DNA from: Nocardia macrotermitis
GTDB lineage: Bacteria; Actinomycetota; Actinomycetes; Mycobacteriales; Mycobacteriaceae
NCBI RefSeq assembly: GCF_009604405.1
Contig: NZ_WEGK01000020.1
Coordinates: 1-64,000 of the forward strand
Length of the DNA stretch: 64,000 nucleotides
Direction of reading: 5' to 3'
The notes under the pieces are model-generated. The model searched no databases, was not told the origin of the DNA, and was given only the letters and a program-made list of their open reading frames with translations. Shown here one piece after another: positions 25,413-34,036 of this stretch (the first letter of the stretch is position 1; the number at the start of each line of letters is the position of its first letter). Both the position numbers and the translations under genes were made by a program.

Positions 25413-26186
25413 TCAACCGATCTTGCGGCGGAACAGCGAGCGTGACCAGAGGTAGCCGATCACGGTGAACGCGACGCACCACGCCACGGCGATGATGCCG
25501 TTGTGGCCGATCGGAGTTCCCATCAGGAGGCCGCGGATGGTTTCGGTCAGCGGCGTGAACGGCTGGTACTCGGCGAACTGACGCACTCCGGCGGGCATGG
25601 TGCCGGTCGGAACCAGGCCGCTACCCAGGAAGGGCAGGAACAGGATCGGCATCGGAGTGTTGCTGGCACTCTCGGGCGTCGCGGCCGACAAACCGAACCC
25701 CACACCGAGCCAGGACAATCCGAAGATGGTCAGCGCGATCAGACCGAAGGCGAGCACCCATTCCAGCACGGTGGCGTGCGAGCGGAACCCCATCGCCACC
25801 CCGACGGCGACCATCAGCCCCACACCCAGCAGCCCCTGGATCAGCGTGCCGACGACCTGCCCGGTCAGGATCGAGGAGTGCTCGATCGGCATGGTCCGGA
25901 ACCGGTTCACGATCCCCTTGGTCTTGTCCGACGCGATCGAAACCGCAATGCCCGCAACGAGATACGCCGGAATCATCAGCATCATCCCGGGCACGATGTA
26001 GTCGATGTACTTCGCACCGCCGGTGGCCTGCCCCAGCGCCCCGCCGAAGACGTAGTTGAACAGCAGCAGCAACACCACCGGCATCAGGATCATGCTGATC
26101 GTCATGCCCGGATATCGCTTGGCGTGCACCAGATTCCGGCGCAGCATGGTGGTCGAATCGGCCAGGGTGTAGGTGAGGGTGCTCAT
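25413..26186 (-). CDS. ABC-2 type exporter permease (DrrB-like)
   Basis: 257 residues with six membrane segments. It starts with STLTYTLADSTTMLRRNLVH and has the ABC-2 signature region GIVNRFRTMPIEHSSILTGQ, which places it with daunorubicin-resistance DrrB-type permeases. The ATG at 26186 overlaps the stop of the ATPase gene by 4 bp. With that ATPase it forms an exporter for a lipophilic compound, drug or lipid. Confidence 0.9.
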   Translation of the reverse strand: MSTLTYTLADSTTMLRRNLVHAKRYPGMTISMILMPVVLLLLFNYVFGGALGQATGGAKYIDYIVPGMMLMIPAYLVAGIAVSIASDKTKGIVNRFRTMPIEHSSILTGQVVGTLIQGLLGVGLMVAVGVAMGFRSHATVLEWVLAFGLIALTIFGLSWLGVGFGLSAATPESASNTPMPILFLPFLGSGLVPTGTMPAGVRQFAEYQPFTPLTETIRGLLMGTPIGHNGIIAVAWCVAFTVIGYLWSRSLFRRKIG

Positions 26187-27154
26187 CGCGCGGTTTCCTT
26201 CTCGGCAGTGGCTGCGGCGGCTTCGGGGGTGGATTTTCCGGTGAGGGACAGGAATACGTCGTCCAGGTCGGCGGTGTGCACGGCCAGGCCCTCGGGTTCG
26301 ATACGGGCGGAATCGAGCCGATCCAGCACGGCGCGAAGGGATTTCACCGATCCGTCGCTGGGCACGGCGAGGGTGAGTTCGTCGGGCACCCCGCCCAGCA
26401 GATCGGCGGCGATGTCCAACTCGGCCCGATCGGCGAAACTCAATCGGATGTGCCCGCCCGGCACCAGCCGCTTGAGCTGATCCGGCGTGCCCTCGGCGAC
26501 GATGCGGCCGTGGTCCAGCACCGCGATCCGATGCGCGAGATCGTCTGCCTCGTCGAGGTATTGGGTGGTCAGGAAGATGGTGACGCCGCCCGCGACGAGT
26601 TCGCGGATGATGTCCCACATGGCGCGGCGGCTGCGCGGATCCAGGCCCGTGGTCGGCTCGTCCAGGAAGATGATGCTCGGCTGCCCGACCAGCGTCATGG
26701 CCAGATCCAGCCGCCGGGTCATCCCGCCGGAATAGCTCGCGGCGGTCTTGTCCGCCGAGTCGACCAGGTCGAACTGCTCGAGCAGGCGCTGTGCGGTACG
26801 CCGGTTCTCGGCGCGCGGCAGGTGGTACAGATCGCCCATCATCAGCAGGTTCTCCCGGCCGGTGAGCAGTTCGTCGACCGCCGAGAACTGCCCGGTGACG
26901 CCGATCGCCGACCGCACCCGCGCCGGATCGGCCGCGACATCGTGCCCGCCGACCCGCGCCTCGCCGCCGTCGGCGCGGATCAGCGTGGACAGGATCTGCA
27001 CGGTGGTGGTCTTGCCCGCGCCGTTGGGGCCGAGCAGGGAGAAGATCGTCCCCCGGGGCACGGTCAGGTCGATACCGTCGAGCACGACCTGTTCGCCATA
27101 CGATTTCCGCAGGTCGGAGACCGATATGGCCGGTGTGCGGGAGCTGTCGCTCAT
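26183..27154 (-). CDS. ABC exporter ATP-binding protein (DrrA-like)
   Basis: 323 residues. Walker A GPNGAGKTT, signature YSGGMTRRLDLAMTL, Walker B IIFLDEPTTGLD and the switch region TTQYLDEADDLAHRI mark it as a DrrA-type ATPase. The C-terminal 100 residues form the extra domain typical of this group. It is translationally coupled to the permease at 25413. An 18-bp palindrome lies 22-39 bp upstream of its start. The EXLDI gene lies just upstream on the same strand. Confidence 0.93.
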   Translation of the reverse strand: MSDSSRTPAISVSDLRKSYGEQVVLDGIDLTVPRGTIFSLLGPNGAGKTTTVQILSTLIRADGGEARVGGHDVAADPARVRSAIGVTGQFSAVDELLTGRENLLMMGDLYHLPRAENRRTAQRLLEQFDLVDSADKTAASYSGGMTRRLDLAMTLVGQPSIIFLDEPTTGLDPRSRRAMWDIIRELVAGGVTIFLTTQYLDEADDLAHRIAVLDHGRIVAEGTPDQLKRLVPGGHIRLSFADRAELDIAADLLGGVPDELTLAVPSDGSVKSLRAVLDRLDSARIEPEGLAVHTADLDDVFLSLTGKSTPEAAAATAEKETAR

Positions 27155-27175
27155 GATTTCCTCTCATCTACTGAT

Positions 27176-27193
27176 ACGCATGAATGCATGCGT
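27176..27193. promoter_or_regulatory. Palindrome upstream of the exporter operon
   Basis: ACGCATG-AATG-CATGCGT, with perfect 7-bp arms, lies 22 bp upstream of the ATPase ATG. It is probably an operator. No regulator is encoded next to it apart from the EXLDI protein, whose own upstream palindrome has a different sequence. Confidence 0.55.
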
Positions 27194-27277
27194 CGACTGA
27201 GCCGTGTCCGCGGTGGAATGCGGACAAAGTGGTTCGGTGTGGAGTTGTGCGGGGGCGGGGCTACCGCCCCCACCGGG

Positions 27278-27793
27278 TCAGATGTCGAGATCCTCGATGT
27301 TGGGCCGGTCGGCGATACCGGCCACCCGGTCGTAGATCTGGTCGGGGATCTTGTCCTTCAGTTCTTCGACCGAATCGAAGATGTCCATCGTGAAATCACC
27401 CCAGTCCGGATCGTTGACGCCGAGCATGCGCCGCCAGTTCGTCAGATCCTTGATCCAGTTGGTCTCGGTGGGGTACTCGTCCCACTTGGAGTCCTGCGTG
27501 TGCAGGACGATCTTTCCCTTGCGGCTGCGGTAGATTCGGATCCGCTCGAAGGCGTTGTCGGTGTACTCGTGGGCCTCGGTGAGCAGCGATCCGGAGAAAC
27601 GCACCTGGCGCGCGCCGTTGTGGCCGACACGCAGGACGATCTCCTCGAAGCCCGCCAGCCGGCCCTCCTCGAGCTCGATGAACCGGCGCAGCGCCGTCAC
27701 GATCGCGCCCGACAGATTGCCGCCGACCAGCTCTTGCGCACGCTGGAACAGGGGTAGGTCGTCGTCGGAGACGTATACGGTCTTGTTGGGCAT
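27278..27793 (-). CDS. EXLDI-family protein
   Basis: 171 residues from ATG 27793. It begins with a ribbon-helix-helix-like segment (MPNKTVYVSDDDLPLFQRAQ) and ends EDLDI, the C-terminal motif that names the EXLDI family (TIGR04342, from memory). The middle contains RVGHNGARQVRFSG and TNWIKDLTNWRRMLGVND. Function is unknown; the N-terminus suggests DNA binding. A TATACGT inverted repeat overlaps its leader. It lies between the DrrAB-like exporter and the divergent biosynthetic operon at 27943, so it may regulate either or both. Confidence 0.85.
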   Translation of the reverse strand: MPNKTVYVSDDDLPLFQRAQELVGGNLSGAIVTALRRFIELEEGRLAGFEEIVLRVGHNGARQVRFSGSLLTEAHEYTDNAFERIRIYRSRKGKIVLHTQDSKWDEYPTETNWIKDLTNWRRMLGVNDPDWGDFTMDIFDSVEELKDKIPDQIYDRVAGIADRPNIEDLDI

Positions 27794-27801
27794 GACTCCA
27801 C

Positions 27802-27817
27802 TATACGTAGACGTATA
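27802..27817. promoter_or_regulatory. Palindrome in the EXLDI/biosynthetic-operon divergent region
   Basis: TATACGT-AG-ACGTATA has perfect 7-bp arms, starts 9 bp upstream of the EXLDI ATG and is about 125 bp upstream of the ThDP-enzyme gene. Another ACGTATAC lies inside the EXLDI reading frame (27771-27778). A ribbon-helix-helix protein would bind such short repeats. Confidence 0.6.
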
Positions 27818-27942
27818 CATACACACAAGAACCTGATCGGAACTTCTCGAAATCCGGGTGAACCGCCCGCCGTCCTGCGTCGTAGTCCGGGTGAGCGCGG
27901 CTGATCACGGCCCGCTCGGCGCAGCAGCGGGAAGGAGCGCCG

Positions 27943-29652
27943 ATGTCGGTGACAGCGGTGGGGTATCTGGTGCGGGCCGTCGCGGATCTGGGTGTGCGAC
28001 ATGTCTTCGGCGTCGACGGGGCCAATATCGAGGATCTCTACGACGCGATCTTCGAGGGTTCCGGCGCGGTGACCGGGGTGGTGGCCAAGCACGAATTCTC
28101 CGCCGCCACCATGGCCGACGGCTATGCCCGGGTGGGCGCGGGGTTGGGGGTGGTGGCGGCCACGTCGGGTGGCGGCGCGATGAATCTCGTTGCGGGGCTT
28201 GCGGAATCGTTCACCTCGCGGATTCCGGTGCTGGCGTTGGTGGGACAGCCGCCGACCGATATGGAAGGCGTCGGGGCATTCCAGGATTCCAGCGGGAAGG
28301 CCGGAAGTATCGATGCCGCACAGCTTTTCGCGCAGGTGTCGCGGTATTGCGCGCGCGTGGAGTCGGTGACGGAGCTGCCGGAGCAGCTGGCTCGTGCGGT
28401 CGAGGCCGCGCGGGGTGGGGGACCGGCGGTGTTGTTGCTGCCCAAGGACGTTCAGCGGGCGCCGATGGGGTCGGTGCCGCCGTTCCGGCCGCGGCCGACC
28501 GTGCACGTGCGGTACGAGATCGGGCTGGGGCGGGTGTGGGAGGCGCTGCGGACCGCGCGCAACACCGGCAAGATCTCGGTGATCGCGGGGCACCAGGTCG
28601 CCTCGGACGATGCGCGCGCCGAGTTGCGGCGGCTGGTCGCGGCCCTGGACGCCGCGGTCGGTGTCGCCCCGGACGCCAAGGACGTCTACCCCGCCGACCA
28701 GCCCGGATTCTGTGGTGTCGCAGGGATAATGGGGCATCCCGAACTGCTGGACGCGGTGCGGGGAAGCGCGCTGTGTCTGCTGGTCGGTACCCGGCTGCCG
28801 GTGACCGCGCGGGGTGGGTTGGAGGCGGCGTTGTCGGGGACCGCGGTGGCCTCGATCGGCGCTGAGCCGCCATATCCGGACGCCGTGCACGCGACCAGTG
28901 CGGATCTGCGCGTCGAACTCGCCGAACTGGCAACGGAATTCGAGAATTCGGCGCCCGAGAATTCGGCGGAGTTGCCCCCGGACGGGCTGGTCCAGCCGCT
29001 CAGCGTGCTGGAGGTGCCCGAATCCGCCGGGCCCGGACTGCGTTATCGGCAGATCGTCGAAACCATCGGCGCCACTATCGAACCCGGGACCGATGTCTTC
29101 GCCGACGCCGGTAATACCGGGGCCTCGGTGGTCCATCACCTGCAAGTCCGGCGGGACGGGCGATTCGTGGTCGCGCTGGGTATGGGCGGGATGGGGTACG
29201 CGTTCGGGGCCGGGATCGGCTGCGCCTTCGCCCGTGCCCGGCGCACGCTCGTGATCGCGGGAGACGGCGCGTTCTTCATGCACGGCATGGAAATTCACAC
29301 CGCGATCCAGTACCGGCTACCGGTGACTTTCGTGATCTTCAACAACAACGCGCACGCCATGTGCGTCACGCGGGAGCAGCTGTACTACGGAGATCGATAC
29401 AGCTTCAACAGGTTTCAACCCTCCGACCTGGGTGCGGGGATCGCGGCCATGTTCCCGGGGCTGCCCGCGTTCTCGCCGCGCGATCTCGCCGAACTCGCCG
29501 ACGCAGTGCGCGTGTGCGTGAAAACCCCTGGCCCGTCCTTCATTTCGATCGACTGCGACCCCGACGAGATACCGCCGTTCCATCCGTTCCTGTCCGCCTT
29601 GTCCGCTCAGACCGTCCAGTCCGACCCGTCCGTACCGAGGAGGCATTCGTGA
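27943..29652 (+). CDS. ThDP-dependent enzyme (acetolactate synthase/decarboxylase superfamily)
   Basis: 569 residues; ATG 27943 follows GGAAGGAG. Full ThDP-enzyme layout: N-terminal PYR domain with the catalytic Glu51 in VVAKHEFSAATMADGYAR, a central domain, and a PP domain with the cofactor motif GDGAFFMHGMEIHTAIQYRL ending in FNNN. It is not a clear IlvB: no ilvN or ilvC is nearby. It begins a four-gene operon, overlapping the next gene by 4 bp. It probably joins or decarboxylates a 2-oxo acid to make an acyloin or ketone for the KAS III-like and aminotransferase partners. Confidence 0.88.
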   Translation: MSVTAVGYLVRAVADLGVRHVFGVDGANIEDLYDAIFEGSGAVTGVVAKHEFSAATMADGYARVGAGLGVVAATSGGGAMNLVAGLAESFTSRIPVLALVGQPPTDMEGVGAFQDSSGKAGSIDAAQLFAQVSRYCARVESVTELPEQLARAVEAARGGGPAVLLLPKDVQRAPMGSVPPFRPRPTVHVRYEIGLGRVWEALRTARNTGKISVIAGHQVASDDARAELRRLVAALDAAVGVAPDAKDVYPADQPGFCGVAGIMGHPELLDAVRGSALCLLVGTRLPVTARGGLEAALSGTAVASIGAEPPYPDAVHATSADLRVELAELATEFENSAPENSAELPPDGLVQPLSVLEVPESAGPGLRYRQIVETIGATIEPGTDVFADAGNTGASVVHHLQVRRDGRFVVALGMGGMGYAFGAGIGCAFARARRTLVIAGDGAFFMHGMEIHTAIQYRLPVTFVIFNNNAHAMCVTREQLYYGDRYSFNRFQPSDLGAGIAAMFPGLPAFSPRDLAELADAVRVCVKTPGPSFISIDCDPDEIPPFHPFLSALSAQTVQSDPSVPRRHS

Positions 29653-30308
29653 CCACCAGCGCCCTGCCCGCACTCAGCGATATTCCCGACCGCGAGATTC
29701 CGGGAATACTGCGGATCGAGAATTCCGATCGCGAGGCGACCACGCCGATCATCATGGACATGCTGCGGTCGGTCTATCCGCACGACCAGGTGTTCGGGCA
29801 GTTCTGCCCGGTCCAGGCGTACATCGAGGCACCGCCGCGCGAGGTGTTCGACTATCTGGCCGACACCCGCTGCCTGGAGGAATGGACCTACAGCCTGCGC
29901 GGATTCACCGAAACCGAGGAACCCGGACTCTGGGTGGCCCGGGACCGGCTCGGCCCGGACACCGAGATCTACACCCGCACGGTCGCGCATCCGGACGCGA
30001 TGACCGTCGACTACCACTGCGCCTGGGATCAGGGCAGACATCTGTGGATGGTCTACCTGATGCGCGTGGTCGACGCGCAGGTGGTGTTCGACAAGCCGGG
30101 TTCGGTTGTGCTGTGGGTGAATTGCCATCACCCGTTCTACGACGAGAATCCCTATCCCGAGGCCGCGCCCCCGAAACGTCCGGTCTGGGTGGGGGATTTC
30201 TGGGAGATGTTCTCCGCCGGACATCAGCTCGAACTCGACAATCTCAAGGCGATCTGCGAATACCGTGCCGCGCACGGACTTCCGATCACACCCGACTGGA
30301 TGAAGTGA
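29649..30308 (+). CDS. SRPBCC-family protein (START/cyclase-like)
   Basis: 219 residues from a GTG at 29649 that overlaps the previous stop by 4 bp. CPVQAYIEAPPREVFDYLAD is the typical N-terminal strand and helix of SRPBCC proteins, and a long C-terminal helix is present (AGHQLELDNLKAICEYRAAH). The fold binds hydrophobic ligands in a deep cavity and includes polyketide aromatase/cyclases. The first 45 residues are an extra extension. Its place between a ThDP enzyme and a KAS III-like enzyme suggests cyclisation or a binding step in a small-molecule pathway. Confidence 0.8.
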   Translation: MTTSALPALSDIPDREIPGILRIENSDREATTPIIMDMLRSVYPHDQVFGQFCPVQAYIEAPPREVFDYLADTRCLEEWTYSLRGFTETEEPGLWVARDRLGPDTEIYTRTVAHPDAMTVDYHCAWDQGRHLWMVYLMRVVDAQVVFDKPGSVVLWVNCHHPFYDENPYPEAAPPKRPVWVGDFWEMFSAGHQLELDNLKAICEYRAAHGLPITPDWMK

Positions 30309-30317
30309 GGCTTCGCG

Positions 30318-31349
30318 ATGGAATCGACCGATCCCGGCCTCGCGCCGGTCAGCCTGATCGATGTGGCGAGTTATCTGCCCGGTGAACCGGTGGGTACGGA
30401 GTATTTCACCCCGTACATGCGGTCGGCGCGGATGGCGAAGAACGTCATGTTCCGTTCCCCGGCGACGCGGCATCACGTCGATCGCGACGAGACCGCGATG
30501 GAGATGGTCGCCAGGGCCGTCGAACCGCTGGTGGAAAGGCATGGGGCGCAGGCGATCTCCGAGGTCGACGTGCTGCTGACGCATACCCAGCTGCCGTACA
30601 ACCCGATCGTCGGCTGCGGTCCGGAGGTGGCGCGGCGGCTCGGCCTGCGGCCCTCGATCGTGCTGGACATCCAGAACAGCGGCTGCGCGGCGTTCGTGTC
30701 CATGATGCAGTTGGCGCGAATGATCCTGCGTACCACCGACGCTCGTTCCGCGCTCATCGCCACCATCCAGAATTCGGCCGGGACGGTGTTCACCCAGCCC
30801 GACATCCGCAAACTCGCGCAGGCACCTGTGCCCGGCGACGGCTGCGGCGTCGGGCTGCTGGTCAAGAACGCCGACGCGCCGATCCTGGACATCGAGACCC
30901 GCACCTATCCGGAATTCGCCGGGGATATGGACTTCGACACCGGTTCGGACCGCAAGTGGTGGGAACCCGGCGAGGGTCAGCCCTGCGTGAGTTTCACCGA
31001 ATCCAAGATCACCAAGGTCTTCGCGCGCGGCAACCGCCTGGTGCCCGAGGTCGCGCTGGCGGTGTGCGAACGCATCGGCGTGAAAGGCCGCGACATAGAC
31101 ACTTTCGTCACCAACCAGCCCAACCGCCTGTTCCTGCGCAACTGGCACGACGCCCTGGAACTCCCCGCCGAACGCCACCCCGACACCTTCGACCGCTGCG
31201 GAAACCTCTTCGCCGCAGGCATTCCCGTCACCCTCGACATCGAGAACCGCGCCGGCCGGCTCCGCAACGGCTCGATAGTCCTGATGTCCGCCTTCGCCCA
31301 CGCCGGTGATTTCGCCGGCGCCGCCGCGGTCCGCTGGGGAGCCGCGTGA
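30318..31349 (+). CDS. KAS III-like (FabH/thiolase-fold) enzyme lacking the active-site His
   Basis: 343 residues, the usual length for the ketosynthase III family. The nucleophile Cys123 is in QNSGCAAF. The GNLFAAGIP motif gives Asn296, equivalent to the Asn in GNTSAASIP. The His of the conserved PHQAN motif is replaced: VTNQPN, Asn266. Decarboxylating condensation usually needs that His, so this may be an acyltransferase or use another mechanism, as do some KAS III-like tailoring enzymes. It begins 9 bp after the SRPBCC gene and shares 1-4 bp with the aminotransferase gene. Confidence 0.85.
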   Translation: MESTDPGLAPVSLIDVASYLPGEPVGTEYFTPYMRSARMAKNVMFRSPATRHHVDRDETAMEMVARAVEPLVERHGAQAISEVDVLLTHTQLPYNPIVGCGPEVARRLGLRPSIVLDIQNSGCAAFVSMMQLARMILRTTDARSALIATIQNSAGTVFTQPDIRKLAQAPVPGDGCGVGLLVKNADAPILDIETRTYPEFAGDMDFDTGSDRKWWEPGEGQPCVSFTESKITKVFARGNRLVPEVALAVCERIGVKGRDIDTFVTNQPNRLFLRNWHDALELPAERHPDTFDRCGNLFAAGIPVTLDIENRAGRLRNGSIVLMSAFAHAGDFAGAAAVRWGAA

Positions 31350-32536
31350 TGAGTACGCACGTGAGTGGAGACGAGTCGCGGCCGTTCGTGGTGCGCGGCG
31401 GCGGGAAGTGGGCGGTGCGACACGGGACTCGGCGACATGATCGGGGTGCGGGGGAGCGGCGGTTCGATCTCACCTTGAGCGAGAATCCGTTCCCGCCACT
31501 GCCTTCGGTGATCGAGGCATTGAATTGCGCTCTGGCGCATGCCAATCGGTATCCGGAGTTCCTGCCGGAGCGATTGCCTCGGATGATCGCCGATCGGGTC
31601 GGGGTGGACGCGGATCAGGTGGTGGTGGGGGCCGGGGCGACCGGGGTGGCGTTGCAGATCATGCAGACGGTGGCGGGGCCGGGGCGCGCGATGGTGTTCG
31701 CCGCGCCGACGTTCGACGGGTATCCGCTGATGGCGGCCATGGCTGGGCTGGAAAGCATTGCGGTGCCGCTGGATTCGTCGGGGCGGCAGGATCTGTGGGG
31801 GATGGCGCGGGCGATCGGGGAGCGGACCGCGCTGGTGGCGGTGTGCCGTCCGCACAATCCGACCGGGACCGTGGCCGCGGCCAGCGAGTTGAAGGCGTTC
31901 CTGTTCGGTGTGCCCCGGCACATTCCGGTGATCCTGGACGAGGCGTACGCGGAATTCCTGAGCGTCGAGGAGCTGCTGGATCCGCTCGAACTGATCGCGC
32001 GATATCCGAATCTGCTTGTGCTGCGGACATTTTCGAAGGCATACGGGCTGGCCGGACTGCGGATCGGCTACGCCTTCGGTCATCGGGATCTGATCCGCCG
32101 GGTGCGTCGCCTGCAAGTCCCGTTCGGCATGCCGGAAACCGCGACCGCCGCGGTGGCCGCCTCCTATGCCGCGACGTCCGAGCTCAGCGAGCGGGTCCTG
32201 CGAATCACCATCGAACGGGAGCTGCTTCGAACCTCCCTGCGCCGCAACGGCATCCGCATCCCACGCAGCCGAGGCAACTTCCTCTACCTGCCCGGACCCG
32301 GCATGGTCGAGACACTGGCCCGCGCCGGAATCGCGGCGAAGGGCTATCCCGACGGCAGCGCGCGCATCGCCGTCGGTGACGCGGCCGCGGGTCGGGCGGT
32401 GGAACGAGCCCTGTGCGGCCCGACCCTGGTCCGCAGCGATCGTGCCCGGATCGAAGAGTCCGGCGCGTGGTCGCTGACCGCCCCGGCCGCATATCCATCG
32501 GTGCCCCCGGACGACTGCTCCGTCGACCACCCGTAG
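31349..32536 (+). CDS. HisC-like class I/II aminotransferase
   Basis: 395 residues from ATG 31349 (TGATG overlap with the previous stop; GTG at 31346 is possible). PLP-enzyme hallmarks: LSENPFPPLP, RPHNPTG (Asn170), VILDEAYAEF (Asp197, Tyr200), and the Schiff-base Lys230 in RTFSKAYGLAGLRIGY. It is closest to histidinol-phosphate aminotransferase-like proteins, but no his genes are nearby. As the last gene of the operon it probably aminates the keto product made by the upstream enzymes. The final 50 residues are an unconserved tail. Confidence 0.87.
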   Translation: MSTHVSGDESRPFVVRGGGKWAVRHGTRRHDRGAGERRFDLTLSENPFPPLPSVIEALNCALAHANRYPEFLPERLPRMIADRVGVDADQVVVGAGATGVALQIMQTVAGPGRAMVFAAPTFDGYPLMAAMAGLESIAVPLDSSGRQDLWGMARAIGERTALVAVCRPHNPTGTVAAASELKAFLFGVPRHIPVILDEAYAEFLSVEELLDPLELIARYPNLLVLRTFSKAYGLAGLRIGYAFGHRDLIRRVRRLQVPFGMPETATAAVAASYAATSELSERVLRITIERELLRTSLRRNGIRIPRSRGNFLYLPGPGMVETLARAGIAAKGYPDGSARIAVGDAAAGRAVERALCGPTLVRSDRARIEESGAWSLTAPAAYPSVPPDDCSVDHP

Positions 32537-32636
32537 CACCGCTTCGAGCCCACCGAACCTGTCGAATACGCTGTATCGCACCAGGATTCGACTCGGTGAG
32601 CTCGAAGCTGCGGTCGTGTACCGCCGAGATTCCCTG

Positions 32637-33386
32637 CTACAGAGAACTGCTCAGGATCACCTGATTGCTACTCGCGTCACGAATCTGCACCGCGCGGATC
32701 TGATCCGGCGGCACGGCGGTGGTCCCGTCGGGAGTGAGGGTCTGCCCCGGATGCGCGGTCCACTGCGCGACCATTGCCTCGGTGCCGTCGGTGTGGATCA
32801 CCCACAGCGCGCCCTGCCAGGTGTACTCGGTCTCCGAAGGTGAATAGCTGCAAGTCATTTCGATCCGCGTCCCACCGCCGGGCACCGCGACGAGTTTGTA
32901 GCTCGCGGTGACCGGCGACGGTAGCACCGGGGCCAGCTGACGTTCCGCGACGACCTGTTCGGTCGAGGGCGTCTCGGTGTGCCGGTCGAGCGCGGCCGTG
33001 ATCGGCACGGCGATCGCCACCGCGGCAGCGGCGGCCGCCACCGCCGCACCGATCGTGAGCCAGCGTTCCCGGGCCCGGCCGCGCGGTGCCGGAGGCGGTA
33101 CCTCGGGCTGCGAATCCGGTTGTACAACAACGAGTTCCGGCGTCACCGGCGCATCGATCAACGCCAGCGCGACCTCGGGATCGACCTGACCGAGCAACCC
33201 CGGCAGCCCGGAGAATTCGGCCACCGCCGCCCGGCACGACGCGCACTCCTCCAGATGCGCCTCGTAACGGAGACGTTCGGCACGGGTGAGGGATCCCAGG
33301 ACGTACGGCGCATCCCACATCGCGTAGTCGTCGTCCCCGTCCGGGAACACCGCCTCGCCCTCCCCGACCCGGGGGATATCCGTCAC
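32637..33386 (-). CDS. Membrane-bound zinc anti-sigma factor (RslA-like)
   Basis: 249 residues. An N-terminal zinc-binding anti-sigma domain has the H-x3-C-x2-C motif (HLEECASC: His44, Cys48, Cys51). It is followed by one membrane helix (LTIGAAVAAAAAAVAIAVPI) and an extracytoplasmic domain of about 110 residues. Its start overlaps the stop of the ECF sigma gene by 4 bp (33383-33386). In mycobacteria RslA holds SigL inactive and releases it on oxidative stress through the CXXC zinc site; the same is likely here. Confidence 0.92.
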   Translation of the reverse strand: MTDIPRVGEGEAVFPDGDDDYAMWDAPYVLGSLTRAERLRYEAHLEECASCRAAVAEFSGLPGLLGQVDPEVALALIDAPVTPELVVVQPDSQPEVPPPAPRGRARERWLTIGAAVAAAAAAVAIAVPITAALDRHTETPSTEQVVAERQLAPVLPSPVTASYKLVAVPGGGTRIEMTCSYSPSETEYTWQGALWVIHTDGTEAMVAQWTAHPGQTLTPDGTTAVPPDQIRAVQIRDASSNQVILSSSL

Positions 33387-33970
33387 TTCGTCACCCCCAT
33401 CTCCTGTAATGCCGAACGCAACGCGCGCATCCCGTAGTGCATACGGGATTTCACGGTGCCCTCGGGAATGGACAGTTCCCTCGCGATCTGCTGAGTTGAC
33501 AGGCCACGGTAGTACGCGCGGACGATCACCTCACGATGGTCGGTGCTCAACCGGGCCAGGGCGTCGGTGATCAGCCAGCTGTCCAGCGTCCGATCCGCCT
33601 GATCGGGACTCGCCTGCTCGGGCGGATTGTCGGTGCGGAACTCGCGCCGATTGCGGGCGCTGCGATGCTCGTCGACGGCCATGTTGCGGGCGACGGTGAA
33701 CAGCCAGGCCCGCGCCGAAGCGGTCGACTGGTCGAGCACGTTCGGCCGCTGCCAAGCCCGCAGCAATGTCTCCTGGACGATGTCCTCGGCCCGACCGGAA
33801 TCGCCGACCAGGCTGTAGGTGTATCGCCACAGCGGCCGCGCATGCTGGTCGTACAACGTCCGCAGCAGCTGGGCCTGGGCCTGGGTCGCGTCGTCCGGGA
33901 TCGGTGGCGCGATACCTCGGAACGGTTGCGTGTCCGCGTCGTCGCTGGTCGCCCGGGGCGGGTTCGCCAT
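33383..33970 (-). CDS. sigL: ECF sigma factor, SigL-like
   Basis: 195 residues. Region 2 is AQLLRTLYDQHARPLWRYTY followed by RAEDIVQETLLRAWQRP. Region 4 has LSTDHREVIVRAYYRGLSTQ, then GTVKSRMHYGMRALRSALQE. The sequence closely follows mycobacterial SigL, including the ending LQEMGVTK. It is coupled to its anti-sigma factor. SigL regulates envelope and lipid genes in mycobacteria. The 67-bp gap to the AlgH-like gene upstream may hold an autoregulated promoter, but I could not identify one. Confidence 0.92.
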   Translation of the reverse strand: MANPPRATSDDADTQPFRGIAPPIPDDATQAQAQLLRTLYDQHARPLWRYTYSLVGDSGRAEDIVQETLLRAWQRPNVLDQSTASARAWLFTVARNMAVDEHRSARNRREFRTDNPPEQASPDQADRTLDSWLITDALARLSTDHREVIVRAYYRGLSTQQIARELSIPEGTVKSRMHYGMRALRSALQEMGVTK

Positions 33971-34036
33971 CGGCTCACCGGCCAGGGCGCCGCGGTGGGG
34001 GCGCGGATGTCGTAGTCACACTAGCTATATACGCAG

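Noticed and set aside
27943..29652. ilvB acetolactate synthase of branched-chain amino-acid synthesis
   Set aside because: No ilvN or ilvC is adjacent and the operon partners point to secondary metabolism.
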